A stretch of 64,000 bases of DNA from Mycobacterium ostraviense (GCF_002705925.1 NZ_NKRE01000001.1:3920683-3984682); one strand, 5' to 3'; counted from the first letter of the stretch, positions 24,626 through 33,860 are shown. Numbers and translations are program-made. Notes: a model not told the origin generated them from the letters alone.

Positions 24626-26584
24626 ATGGCGCAGCAAGTGCAAGTCACCGAACAGCAGGCGAGAGCGCTTGCCGAAGAATCGCGCGAAAGCGGTTGGGAT
24701 AAACCATCTTTCGCCAAAGAAATTTTTCTTGGCCGGTTCCCGCTCGAACTCATCCACCCGTTTCCGAAGCCGTCGGAAGCCGAGGAGGCTCGCATCGAGG
24801 CGTTCCTGGGCAAGTTGCGGGAATTCCTCACCACCGTCGACGGCAGCGTGATCGAGCGTGATGCCCAGATTCCCGATGAATACGTGAAGGGCTTGGCCGA
24901 ACTGGGTTGTTTCGGCATGAAAATCCCGACCGAATATGGCGGATTGAACATGTCGCAAGTCGCCTATAACCGCGCGCTGATGATGGCCTCGACGGTTCAT
25001 CCGAGCCTGGGCGCACTGCTGTCGGCCCACCAGTCGATCGGGGTGCCCGAGCCGTTGAAGCTGGCCGGAAGCCCGGAGCAGAAGCGGAAGTTCTTGCCGC
25101 GGTGTGCTGCTGGCGCCCTGTCGGCTTTCCTGCTCACCGAGCCCGACGTGGGCTCGGACCCGGCGCGCCTGGCCGCGACGGCCACACCAATCGAAGACGG
25201 CAAGGCGTACGAACTCGAGGGCCTCAAACTGTGGACCACCAACGGCGTGGTCGCCGAATTGCTGGTCGTCATGGCGCGGGTCCCGAAGAGCGAGGGGCAT
25301 CGGGGCGGCATCAGCGCGTTCGTCGTCGAGGCCGACTCACCCGGGATCACCGTGGAGCGGCGCAACAAGTTCATGGGGCTGCGCGGTATCGAGAACGGGG
25401 TCACGAGGCTGCACCGCGTGCGGGTCCCCGCCGAAAACCTGATCGGCCGGGAGGGCGATGGTCTGAAGATCGCGCTGACCACACTCAACGCGGGACGGCT
25501 GGCGATACCGGCGATGGTGACCGGATCGTGCAAATGGTCGCTGAAGATCGCGCGTGAATGGTCGCGTGAGCGGGTGCAGTGGGGCAAACCGGTAGGCAAA
25601 CACGAAGCGGTGGCCGGCAAGGTCGCGTTCATCGCCGCGACCACCTACGCGTTGGACGCGGTGGTCGAGCTGTCCGGTCAGATGGCAGACGAGGGTCGCA
25701 ACGACATCCGGATCGAGGCGGCGCTGGCCAAGTTGTGGTCCAGTGAGATGACCTGTCGGATTGCCGACGAGCTGTTGCAGATCCGGGGCGGGCGAGGGTA
25801 CGAGACCGCCGAGTCGCTGGCCGCGCGAGGTGAGCGCGCGGCACCAGTCGAGCAGTCGCTGCGGGACATGCGGATCAACCGCATCTTCGAGGGATCGAGT
25901 GAGATCATGCGGCTGCTCATCGCCCGAGAGGCAGTGGATGCGCACCTGACAGCTGCCGGTGATCTCGCCAAGCCCGAGACCGATCTGCGCCAGAAGGCCG
26001 CAGCGGCGGTCGGCGCCAGCGGCTTCTACGCAAAGTGGTTGCCGCAGCTCGTATTCGGTGAGGGGCAGCGACCTAAGGCATATCAGGAGTTTGGCCCGTT
26101 GGCGACGCATCTGCGATTCGTCGAACGATCGACGCGCAAGCTGGCCCGCAACACGTTCTACGGCATGGCGCGTTGGCAGGCCAGGCTGGAGCAGAAGCAA
26201 GGGTTCCTCGGGCGCATCGTCGATATCGGTGCAGAGCTGTTCGCCATGTCCGCGGCGTGCGTTCGGGCCGAGGCTCAGCGGGTTGCTGATCCGGTCGTCG
26301 GTCACCAGGCGTACGAGCTGGCAGAAATCTTCTGTGAGCAAGCGACGCTTCGCGTCGAGGCGCTGTTCCACGCGTTGTGGGCCAACACCGACAGCAGCGA
26401 TGTTCGCCTGACCAACGATGTGTTGGACGGCCGCTACATCTGGCTGGAGGAGGGGATCATCGATCAGTCGGAGGGCACCGGACCGTGGATCGTGCCCTGG
26501 GAACCCGGCCCATCCACCGAAACCGATGTGGCGCGGCGTATTTCGACGGCACCCGGGCCTCTCGGTCGAACGCAAAGCGCGTGA
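24626..26584 (+). CDS. fadE10: acyl-CoA dehydrogenase with extended C-terminal domain
   Basis: The 652-residue flavoenzyme (Rv0873) should dehydrogenate acyl-CoA at the alpha-beta bond. The acyl-CoA dehydrogenase core covers about residues 75-450: FLLTEPDVGSDPARLAA and LKLWTTNGVVAELLVVMAR bind FAD and substrate, RNKFMGLRGIENGVTRLHRVRVPAENLIG follows, and MRINRIFEGSSEIMRLLIAREAVD closes the core with the FEGSSEI motif. A further 180-residue helical region is typical of the long mycobacterial FadE group. The ATG at 24626 has a strong GAGGAGG site. No partner reductase is near. Confidence 0.93.
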   Translation: MAQQVQVTEQQARALAEESRESGWDKPSFAKEIFLGRFPLELIHPFPKPSEAEEARIEAFLGKLREFLTTVDGSVIERDAQIPDEYVKGLAELGCFGMKIPTEYGGLNMSQVAYNRALMMASTVHPSLGALLSAHQSIGVPEPLKLAGSPEQKRKFLPRCAAGALSAFLLTEPDVGSDPARLAATATPIEDGKAYELEGLKLWTTNGVVAELLVVMARVPKSEGHRGGISAFVVEADSPGITVERRNKFMGLRGIENGVTRLHRVRVPAENLIGREGDGLKIALTTLNAGRLAIPAMVTGSCKWSLKIAREWSRERVQWGKPVGKHEAVAGKVAFIAATTYALDAVVELSGQMADEGRNDIRIEAALAKLWSSEMTCRIADELLQIRGGRGYETAESLAARGERAAPVEQSLRDMRINRIFEGSSEIMRLLIAREAVDAHLTAAGDLAKPETDLRQKAAAAVGASGFYAKWLPQLVFGEGQRPKAYQEFGPLATHLRFVERSTRKLARNTFYGMARWQARLEQKQGFLGRIVDIGAELFAMSAACVRAEAQRVADPVVGHQAYELAEIFCEQATLRVEALFHALWANTDSSDVRLTNDVLDGRYIWLEEGIIDQSEGTGPWIVPWEPGPSTETDVARRISTAPGPLGRTQSA

Positions 26585-26599
26585 GTCCCGCTGAGAAGC

Positions 26600-27088
26600 T
26601 CAGCATCGAACTGGCTCTAGCTTGGCTTGAAATCGGCGAGATCGTTCAGTGCGGCCCGGCCGCCGCCGGACGACGAGCCAACCGACCGCTAGGAGCATGA
26701 GCCACAACGGAAACCACGCCAATGCGACCAATGTCTCGGTATTTGTAGTGAGCGTCCAGAGCACGAATACGAAGAAAGCCAGCACAGCCCAACACATCAT
26801 GACGCCACCGGGCATCTGGTAGTTCGAGGTTGCATGACGCTGTGGGTGTCGGCGGCGATAGGCAAGGTAGCTGAGGATGATCATTGCCCAGACGAACATG
26901 AACAGCAACGACGAGATGGTCGTGATGAGGGTAAAAGTGCCGACCACCGAACCGCCGGCGTAAAGCAGCGGGATGGCGGTGAGCAGTAGCACGGCGGTCA
27001 GCAGCAGCGCCGGCGCCGGTACGCCGCCGCGATTCAGTTTTTTCTTCGTGTTGCCTTTTGTAGCGTCCTGCTCTCCGGCGTTGACCCG
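26600..27088 (-). pseudogene. C-terminal remnant of an APC-family amino-acid permease
   Basis: The open frame (no stop from 27088 down to 26600) encodes the last third of a CycA/AnsP-type amino acid transporter: LNRGGVPAPALLLTAVLLLTAIPLLYAG, then FMFVWAMIILSYLAYRRRHPQ and MPGGVMMCWAVLAFFVFVLWTLT, about four to five membrane segments. A full permease has about twelve. An in-frame TGA at 27089-27091 precedes it and no earlier segments are found upstream, so the N-terminal two thirds are gone. It faces fadE10 convergently. Confidence 0.75.
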
Positions 27089-27225
27089 TCACGACCGTGG
27101 CCGCGGTGCCCGCGGGGCGGCGGAAACGACGGCAGCACACGGCTATGAGATTCGGCGGGGCCGCCGTTCGACCGTCAAGTGTCGAGCACTTCGCCCGGGG
27201 TGTGCGCCAAGGCATGATGGACACC

Positions 27226-28230
27226 ATGGCCGCTTACGTCGCCGGGACAGGCGAATTCAACCGCGACACCAATTACATCACCACCCGTATCACGGCCGAC
27301 GGACGCGACGGCTATCCGGTCGAGCCGGGCCGCTATCGGCTTGTCGTTGCCCGCGCCTGTCCCTGGGCCAACCGCACGATCATCGTCCGTCGGCTGCTTG
27401 GCCTGGAACCCGTTCTGTCCATTGGTTTTTGCGGTCCCACCCACGACGAGCGCAGTTGGACGTTCGATCTCGATCCCGGAGGCGTCGACCCGGTACTCAA
27501 GATTCCCCGGCTGCAGGATGCCTACTTCAAGCGTTTCCCCGGCTACCCGAAAGGCATCACAGTTCCGGCGATCGTCGACGTGGCGAGCGGGGCGGTGGTC
27601 ACCAACGATTTCGCGCAAATCACCGTGGACTTTTCCACGGAGTGGGCCGCATACCACCGCGGCGGCGCGCCGCAGCTGTACCCCGAGGCATTGCGGGACG
27701 AGATCGACGAGGTGAGCAGGAGGGTTTACACCGAGATCAACAACGGCGTTTACCGCTGCGGTTTCGCCGGATCACAGGAGGCCTACGACGCCGCCTACGA
27801 CCGGCTGTTCACCGCGCTGGATTGGGTCAGCGACCGCCTGGCGACGCAGCGATACCTGGTGGGGGACACCATTACTGAGGCCGACGTGCGGCTGTTCACC
27901 ACGCTGGTCCGCTTCGACCCGGTATATCACGGGCATTTCAAGTGCAATCGAAGCAAGCTGTCCGAGATGCCGGTGTTGTGGGCCTATGCCCGAGACCTGT
28001 TCCAGACGCCGGGTTTTGGCGATACCGTCGACTTCACTCAGATCAAGCAGCACTACTACATCGTGCACGCCGACATCAACCCGACCCGCATAGTGCCCAA
28101 GGGCCCGGACTTGGCCGGTTGGTTGTCACCGCATGGTCGGGAGGCCTTGGGCGGCAGGCCTTTCGGCGATGGGACGCCACCAGGACCGCCGGTCGAGGGG
28201 GAATGGGTGCCGGCGGGTCACGGGGCGTAG
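27226..28230 (+). CDS. ECM4/YqjG-type quinone reductase (glutathionyl-/mycothiolyl-hydroquinone reductase, GST Xi class)
   Basis: The 334-residue protein has the N-terminal motif GEFNRDTNYITTRI, the thioredoxin-like domain with active-site Cys45 in VVARACPWANRTIIVRRLLGL, and a helical GST C-domain with VYTEINNGVYRCGFA and GDTITEADVRLFTTLVRFDPVYHGHFKCN. These enzymes remove thiol adducts from hydroquinones. Mycobacteria lack glutathione, so mycothiol is the likely thiol. ATGs at 27214, 27217 and 27226 compete; the last gives the usual N-terminus, MAAYVAGTGEF. It may clean up quinone products of aromatic metabolism. Confidence 0.88.
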   Translation: MAAYVAGTGEFNRDTNYITTRITADGRDGYPVEPGRYRLVVARACPWANRTIIVRRLLGLEPVLSIGFCGPTHDERSWTFDLDPGGVDPVLKIPRLQDAYFKRFPGYPKGITVPAIVDVASGAVVTNDFAQITVDFSTEWAAYHRGGAPQLYPEALRDEIDEVSRRVYTEINNGVYRCGFAGSQEAYDAAYDRLFTALDWVSDRLATQRYLVGDTITEADVRLFTTLVRFDPVYHGHFKCNRSKLSEMPVLWAYARDLFQTPGFGDTVDFTQIKQHYYIVHADINPTRIVPKGPDLAGWLSPHGREALGGRPFGDGTPPGPPVEGEWVPAGHGA

Positions 28231-28309
28231 GGCGATTGGGGCGTCGACGTGTCCGGCTGAAAAGAGTTGACGGGCATGCCGCCCTGGTATGGCTGCCGCG
28301 TCTGAGGAA

Positions 28310-28726
28310 TCAGTCCGCTGCGTCACCTTTGAGCTTGTGGGCTTGTCGTTCTCCGGCGGGCGTGAGGCCCAGCCAGATCGTGAATTCCCACAGATCAGGC
28401 TCATCGTATTTGCTGACGAACAGGTTGGAGACGCGCTCCATAGCAGCGTCCACCGAGAGGTCCCACCCTGCGAACCTTTCGCCCGGGTAGGGCAGGCCCC
28501 CAATTTGCATGAGCTCGTCTTCCAAGAGCGATCGGATGGTCCGCAGGGCGAACTGTTGTCGGGCGGGAATTGTGGTAGCGAGGTTGTCGCGGGTGATGGC
28601 CGATTCGATCTGAGCCAGCGGCACCAGGTCGTACAGCGCACTGATCAGCAGTTCCGCCCGCAGCCGGTCTTGCGCCGTTTCAATTGGCTGGGTCTCCGGC
28701 CGTCTATTCTCGTCGGGTCGAGTCAT
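28310..28726 (-). CDS. putative immunity protein of the adjacent T7SS-like toxin
   Basis: This 138-residue, soluble, acidic protein matches no family I can name. It reads MTRPDENRRPETQPIETAQDRL then mostly helical LRAELLISALYDLVPLAQIESAI, LEDELMQIGGLPYPGERFAGWDLSVDAAMERVSNLFV and DLWEFTIWLGLTPAGERQ. It has its own ATG at 28726 with GGAG 7 bases upstream. It directly follows a long WXG-type protein on the same strand, the place where immunity genes of polymorphic toxins stand. That role is inferred from position alone. The frame is open through from the toxin, so a fused reading exists but is not likely. Confidence 0.65.
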   Translation of the reverse strand: MTRPDENRRPETQPIETAQDRLRAELLISALYDLVPLAQIESAITRDNLATTIPARQQFALRTIRSLLEDELMQIGGLPYPGERFAGWDLSVDAAMERVSNLFVSKYDEPDLWEFTIWLGLTPAGERQAHKLKGDAAD

Positions 28727-28796
28727 AATTCTCCGTCTTTGTTGGTGTGCTTGGGCTTTCGCTGGTCGGCGACCGGTCGGAGTCAACGTCAGGGCG

Positions 28797-29977
28797 TCAT
28801 CCGGGGTTGAATTCGTCGAGGTCGGGTAACTCGTCCTTGCCCAGCACCGGGGGCCCGTGGTGGCTGTGGGGCGGGTGAACAGGGTGTGGCACGGATTCCG
28901 GCGGTACCGGGCCGATCCCGACCAGTGGCGGTGCGCGACCGGGCGTCGGCGCGGCCGGTGGGCGCGTCGCGGCTGGGGGTTCGACCGGCGCTTGGACCAC
29001 TGGCACCTCGGGTGGCGCTGGCCTGACAGGTGCGGGAATGTCTGGCACGCCCCCTTGCGGGTTGATATGCACCTTTGTGTAGTCCCTTTGCTGGGGAACC
29101 GGACATCAAGGACGGGCTTTCCGGTCGATTCGGCAGCCCAGCGTTGCCCAATCGTTGTGCCGTCCGGAAGTCGATATCGGGTGCCTTTGCTGGGATCGCC
29201 ATAGCCGTTGGGGATTTCTACCCCGTTCTGTTGGGCCCACTTCCACAGGTTCTGAAGGTCTTCTGGTGAGCGGATCTCCCTGATATCAGGGGAATTACCG
29301 ACGGGCAATTTATCCAGCACCTTGCGAATATCGTCGGCGCTCGGACCGGTGGCAGGTTCCGGGGGCGGCGCCGGCGTCGGGTCCTGTTTCCAGGTGCGGT
29401 TGTCGACGGCCTGGACGCGGTTGCCCTGTGGCGGTGCGGCGGGGACAGGCGTTGGCGGGACGGCGTGTCGGACGCCGGCCACGGCGGCGGTGACTTTGGC
29501 GGCGACTTGCCGATCGAGCCCGACCAGCTGGACGGCTCGTTGGCGGATGTCGCCGGCGAAGGCTTGTGCCTGGGCTTGACGCGCGGCACGCTGCGCGGCC
29601 GACCCACCCCTGCTTCGATCTGTGACCGACAGGTCCTCGCCGACATCGAATCCCGCCGCGCGGGCATCCTGGACCGCGTAGCGCACCCCCGAGCGCGCCG
29701 CATACAGATCCGAGGCTCCGCTGCGGGCCACTTTGGCCGCCTCATGCAACTGGTCGGCCACCGCGCTGGTCGTCAGCATGTCGGAATGCGTTTCGGTGCG
29801 CAGCGTGTCGGCTGCCGCGCCTCGCCAATCCACCGCTAGCGCGTCTCGCCAGACCTGGTTGGCCATCCCGTAGCAGCGTCCACCGACAGCCTCCCAGTGG
29901 TCAGCGGCCTCGGTGAGATGCTCGGTGGGCCAGGCCAACAGCTGCGAAAGGGTGGGAAACGCGGCGACCGCTGACAT
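28797..29977 (-). pseudogene. type VII secretion-like toxin/effector with N-terminal WXG-type domain, frameshifted
   Basis: Residues 1-170 form a helical ESX/WXG-type export domain with a WRG turn at 51-53 and a YxxxD export motif at Tyr100-Asp104. A Pro-rich linker (about 172-212) and a compact domain of about 90 residues follow, ending TIGQRWAAESTGKPVLDVRFPSKG. After residue 298 the frame breaks. One base missing from the run at 29084-29086 restores the expected DYTKVHINPQGG and a Pro/His-rich tail to LPDLDEFNPG, stop at 28797. The full product would be about 393 residues. The domain before the break looks like a toxin tip, but I cannot name its activity. It lies between an EspC-like gene and an immunity-like gene. 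Confidence 0.7.
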
Positions 29978-29980
29978 GTG

Positions 29981-30279
29981 CTAGGCGCGGATCACCGGAC
30001 TGGCCACGGCGGCCAGCATGTTTCCCACCTTGTCTCGTTGGCAACGTAGCGAGTATCAGCCTCGACGACATGGGTGGCCCGGGCGATCACCCGTGCGGCG
30101 AGCGCCGCCGAGAACGCCGTGACATCGGCGTGGGCGCCGTCGACCGCGACAGCGCTGGCTTGACCCGACAAACCCAGCCCCGGCGGAGCCACTGTCGCGT
30201 TCAGTTCGCCCGCCGCAGCGCCCCAGCGGGTGGCCATGGTCTGCAGACCACCGCTATCGACGCGCAGATGCTGCTGCAT
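29981..30279 (-). pseudogene. EspC/DUF2580-like type VII secretion target, frameshifted near the 3' end
   Basis: The first 82 residues show the small helical pattern of ESX-secretion-associated proteins: MATRWGAAAGELNATV with a WG turn at 19-20 and a YxxxE export motif (Tyr78-Glu82). The frame then gives an odd tail, TRWETCWPPWPVR. Adding one G near 30033 restores KVGNMLAAVASPVIRA, the usual end of this family, with a stop at 29981, only 3 bases before the toxin ATG. It is the likely secretion partner of the toxin. Whether the base loss is real needs read-level data. Confidence 0.7.
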
Positions 30280-30321
30280 GGCGGCAGTGTAGCCACCCTT
30301 TTCGTCGCCCGCACTTCGGCG

Positions 30322-30813
30322 TCAAAAGACCAGGCGCACAGACCATTCCGCGTGCGGCGCCTCCCGCAACTCGCTGGAGGCGGGGTCGACCACCAACGTC
30401 AACAATTGCACCACAATCCCGGTCAGTCGGCCCCGATGCGGGTCGACGGTGGGGATGGTGACCGCGAGCCGGCTGTCGGGCCGAAAGATGGTGGCGGCGG
30501 CATCGGCGGGGTCCTCGTAGAGCTGCAGCAGTCGCCACGGTGCCCGCGAAATGGCTTGCGGCACCGAAAGCTGCACCGGATCGCGTTCGTTCACCGGCAG
30601 TTCGCCCTGGGTCTGCGGTGTCTCACACTCGTCGAGCCGCAACACGTTGCAATACATGTAAGGGCCGACGCGGCTCAGGTGGCCGTGCGAGTACGCACTG
30701 ATCTCAGGTCGCTGCGGACCGGAATCGCGCACCAGCAGCCACGCGCCAAGCCCCGCCCCGACGGACAACAGCAACACCACGACCGCGAGAAGCGCAACGC
30801 ACCAACGTTTCAC
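30322..30813 (-). CDS. DUF2771 exported/membrane-anchored protein, Rv0875c-like
   Basis: The 163-residue protein has one N-terminal membrane segment (VALLAVVVLLLSVGAGLGAWLLV) with no lipobox or clear cleavage site. An extracytoplasmic domain follows with two conserved cysteines in YMYCNVLRLDECETP that could form a disulfide. Its start overlaps the end of the MFS gene by 4 bases, so the two are co-translated. Function unknown. Confidence 0.85.
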   Translation of the reverse strand: MKRWCVALLAVVVLLLSVGAGLGAWLLVRDSGPQRPEISAYSHGHLSRVGPYMYCNVLRLDECETPQTQGELPVNERDPVQLSVPQAISRAPWRLLQLYEDPADAAATIFRPDSRLAVTIPTVDPHRGRLTGIVVQLLTLVVDPASSELREAPHAEWSVRLVF

Positions 30814-32411
30814 CGCGGCATCGCTCCGGTTGCCGAAGCGGCGCGGCGGGTGCTCTCCTGCTCGGCCAGCACCGGCCGATTACCGCCGAGACCCGGGATC
30901 AGCGAGTCGCCCCGGAAGCTGACGACGGTCTGCGCCAGACCCAGGATCAGCAGGGCGCTGACGGCGGTGAAGCCGACCCCCAATTCGGTGTAGACCAACA
31001 CCCCGACCGCACCGCCGAGCACCCAGGCCAGTTGCAGCGTCGACTCCGAACGGCCGAACCCCGATGCCCGCGATTCCTCGGGCAGATCGTCTTGCAGCGA
31101 CGCGTCCAGCGAGGCTTTGGCGATTGCACTGCAGCCCGACGTGATCAGGGTCGCGACTGCGGCCGCCACCAGATTGCCGGCCACCGCGGCCGCTAGCGCG
31201 AACACCGTCACCACCACGGTGCAGCGCACGACCAGCACCGCCGGCCTGCCCAGTTGCAGGCGTGCGCTGGTGAAATTGCCGGCGAAGTTGCCGATCGCGG
31301 CGGCCGCGCCGATCAGGCCCAGCATGGCCAACTGAACCCACCCGTCGGCGTCGTGAGCCTTCGCGACGAACGCCGGATACAAGAATAGAAAGCCGACCAT
31401 CACCTTGATGGTGCAGTTGCCCCACAACGAGGTAATGATGTTGCGGCCCAACGGTTGGCGCAGTGTTCCGCTGAGGTTCTTGACTTCCTCCGGCCAGCTT
31501 CGCCGCAGCCTGCCGGCGTCGCGGTGGTAGCTCAGCGTGGCCGGCACCTCGCCGGTGGTCACCTCGACCCAGCTCGGAATCCGCATCGACAGCACGGCGC
31601 CGGCGATGGTGATCGCGACGACGACGAACAACGCGCCGGGAAGTTCCAACAGATGGGTACAGCCGAACTCGACTCCCGCGGCGACGGCACCGCCGGCCAT
31701 GGTGCCGCCGAGCAGACCGAACACCGTCAGCCGGGAGTTGACCCGCACCAAGTCGATCGTCGGCGGCATCACCCGCGGGGTCACCGCACTGCGCAGCACG
31801 CTGAACGACTTCGAGAACACCATCATGGCCAGCGCGCACGGATAGAGCACCCATGACGGGAAGCTGCCGGTGGCGCCGTCGTAATTCATGATCAACACCA
31901 GTGCCAACGCGGTCCGAAGTCCGAACGATAGAGCCAGCGCCACCCGTCGGCCGTGCTGCAGCCTGTCTAGCGCGGGACCGATCAGTGGCGCGATCACGGC
32001 GAACGGCGCGATGGTAATCAACAGGTAAAGAGCTACCCGCGATTTGCTTTCACCGCTTGCCGCGGCGAAGAACAACGTGTTGGCCAGCGCAACCGCCATC
32101 GCGGAGTCGACCGCGAAGTTGGCCATCACCGGCCAGGTCAGCGCGGTCAGGCCCGACTTGTCGGCGCCGTCGGCGGTGGCGGCGCGCTGCACCATCCAAT
32201 ACATCCGCGAGCCCATTTCGCGGCTGCGCATCGCGGCGGCCCGGGTGACGGTGATCCGTTCGCCGCCGTTGAACTCGTGCGGCGGCGGTTGGCTGTCGCG
32301 CTGGCGTTCCTGCTCCTGACCCAGCGGCGGGAGGTAGCGGTTGGCGCTCGGCATGGGCGGCGGACGGCGTGGGCGTCGATAGTCGGCGTCGTCAGCGGGA
32401 TAGTTGGCCAT
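30810..32411 (-). CDS. major-facilitator-type membrane transporter, Rv0876c-like
   Basis: The product (533 residues from the ATG at 32411) has an N-terminal cytosolic Pro-rich segment of about 90 residues and then about 10-12 membrane helices, for example LYLLITIAPFAVIAPLIGPAL, VFGLLGGTMAGGAVAAGVEF and LGLIGAAAAIGNFAGNF. The motif GPALDRLQHGRR after helix 2 fits the MFS loop 2-3 signature. The start is uncertain: the frame is open to 32501 and no good ribosome site is near 32411. It is divergent from the DUF3027 gene. Substrate unknown. Confidence 0.82.
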   Translation of the reverse strand: MANYPADDADYRRPRRPPPMPSANRYLPPLGQEQERQRDSQPPPHEFNGGERITVTRAAAMRSREMGSRMYWMVQRAATADGADKSGLTALTWPVMANFAVDSAMAVALANTLFFAAASGESKSRVALYLLITIAPFAVIAPLIGPALDRLQHGRRVALALSFGLRTALALVLIMNYDGATGSFPSWVLYPCALAMMVFSKSFSVLRSAVTPRVMPPTIDLVRVNSRLTVFGLLGGTMAGGAVAAGVEFGCTHLLELPGALFVVVAITIAGAVLSMRIPSWVEVTTGEVPATLSYHRDAGRLRRSWPEEVKNLSGTLRQPLGRNIITSLWGNCTIKVMVGFLFLYPAFVAKAHDADGWVQLAMLGLIGAAAAIGNFAGNFTSARLQLGRPAVLVVRCTVVVTVFALAAAVAGNLVAAAVATLITSGCSAIAKASLDASLQDDLPEESRASGFGRSESTLQLAWVLGGAVGVLVYTELGVGFTAVSALLILGLAQTVVSFRGDSLIPGLGGNRPVLAEQESTRRAASATGAMPR

Positions 32412-32604
32412 GCCGGGGTGCTCGTTGACCGTTCCGTTCCGGCTCCGGCGGCCCGCAGCCGGAGCCGTACGGCCCGGGTGTTCACGCCGCCGTGCAGACA
32501 CGCATCAATTCTGGCTTATCCCGTCTCCACGCGTAGGCAACCGGGTGTGGCTCGTCCACCGTGTCTTCCGGCAGTATGGATACGCACTGCAGAGAGGGAA
32601 GAGT

Positions 32605-33408
32605 GTGACCGGACCCTTGGAGAATTCGGCGGAATCCGCCGTGGCGACCGTGGCCGAGTGGCCGCAAGATTTGGCGTCGGTGCTCACCGGCGCGGTGGAC
32701 CAGGCCAGGGCGGCGGTCGCCGAGTTCAGCGGGCCCGATGCGGTCGGCGACTACCTCGGTGTCGGCTACGAAGATCCCAATGCGGCGACACACCGATTCC
32801 TGGCGCATCTGCCCGGGTACCAGGGATGGCAGTGGGCCGTCGTCGTCGCCGCCTACGCCGGTGCCGACCATGCCACCATCAGCGAGGTGGTGCTGGTCCC
32901 CGGCCCAACGGCCTTGCTGGCGCCGCCCTGGGTGCCCTGGGAGCGGCGGGTACAGCCGGGAGATTTGAGCCCGGGAGACCTGCTGGCGCCGGTAAAGGAC
33001 GACCCGCGGCTGGTCCCGGGGTATAGCGCCAGCGGTGACCCGCAGGTCGACGAGACCGCTGCCGAGATCGGGCTCGGCCGACGCTGGGTGATGAGCGCGT
33101 GGGGCCGCGCCGCGGCGGCGCAACGCTGGCACGACGGCGACTACGGCCCCGATTCGGCGATGGCGCGGTCGACCAAACGCGTGTGCCGCGACTGCGGGTT
33201 CTTCCTGCCGCTCGCCGGAGCACTGGGCGCAATGTTCGGGGTGTGTGGTAACGAAATGTCGGCCGACGGTCATGTCGTCGACAAGCATTACGGTTGCGGT
33301 GCGCATTCCGACACCCCGGCCCCGGCGGGCAGCGGCTCTCCGACGTACGACCCGTACGACGACGGGGTGCTCGACATCTGGGAGAAGCCGCCAGAGTCGT
33401 CCGATTAG
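32605..33408 (+). CDS. DUF3027 protein with cysteine pairs, Rv0877-like
   Basis: The 267 residues include WQWAVVVAAYAGADHATISEVVLVPGPTALLAPPWVPWERRVQPGDLSPGDLL in the middle, a hallmark of DUF3027, and a cysteine-rich stretch VCRDCGFFLPLAG...GVCGNEMSADGHVVDKHYGCGAHSD (CxxC, then single Cys residues with His) that could bind zinc. I chose the GTG at 32605 behind AGAGGGA. It overlaps the convergent SRPBCC gene by 4 bases. Function unknown; the gene is widely conserved in actinobacteria. Confidence 0.88.
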   Translation: MTGPLENSAESAVATVAEWPQDLASVLTGAVDQARAAVAEFSGPDAVGDYLGVGYEDPNAATHRFLAHLPGYQGWQWAVVVAAYAGADHATISEVVLVPGPTALLAPPWVPWERRVQPGDLSPGDLLAPVKDDPRLVPGYSASGDPQVDETAAEIGLGRRWVMSAWGRAAAAQRWHDGDYGPDSAMARSTKRVCRDCGFFLPLAGALGAMFGVCGNEMSADGHVVDKHYGCGAHSDTPAPAGSGSPTYDPYDDGVLDIWEKPPESSD

Positions 33409-33860
33409 CCTTTTTCGGCGGCCGCCTTGATCTTTGCCAGCGAGGTGTTCATGCCGTCGACCAATTCGCGTTCGAAGTTCGTGGTGCCCCCCAAGAGGGT
33501 GTTCACCGACAGGTTGGAAAACGCGCTGACCCCGTTTTCGGCGTGGCGGCTCTCGGTGACCCGGGTGCCCTCGCCATTGGGCTCCAGCTCGTAGCTCCAG
33601 ATGCTGCGGTTGGTGTCGACCCGGAACGCCAGCTTCTGCTCCGGGATGACGTCGACGACGGTGCAGGTTGTCGGCCAGAACAACCGGTTGCGACGGTTGA
33701 GGTTAATCGTGCGGGTGCCACGGCGCAGCGGACCGAATTGGTGCGTCCAGCGACATTGCGGGCTCCATTGCGGCATTCGCCGCAAATCGGAAATCAGCGC
33801 CCAGACTTTCGAGGGCGGCGCATCGATGTCAACCTGCGCCTGCAGCAGCGGAGCTACCAT
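33405..33860 (-). CDS. SRPBCC family (polyketide cyclase/dehydrase-like) protein
   Basis: The 151-residue protein starts VAPLLQAQVDIDAPPSKVWALISDLRRMPQWSPQC, the standard SRPBCC entry, and ends with a long helix FERELVDGMNTSLAKIKAAAEKG. It is not close to the three SRPBCC genes at the left end: it has RRGTRTINLNRRNRLFWPTTCTVV instead of EYHWGPDW. In M. tuberculosis PPE13 is at this place, so the locus differs. The ligand is unknown. Confidence 0.85.
   Translation of the reverse strand: MVAPLLQAQVDIDAPPSKVWALISDLRRMPQWSPQCRWTHQFGPLRRGTRTINLNRRNRLFWPTTCTVVDVIPEQKLAFRVDTNRSIWSYELEPNGEGTRVTESRHAENGVSAFSNLSVNTLLGGTTNFERELVDGMNTSLAKIKAAAEKG

Noticed and set aside
28310..29977. Single 555-codon reading joining the toxin N-terminus to the immunity-like protein
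   Set aside because: The middle part is Arg/Pro-rich nonsense. The family-like tail is in another frame and the last gene has its own ATG and ribosome site.
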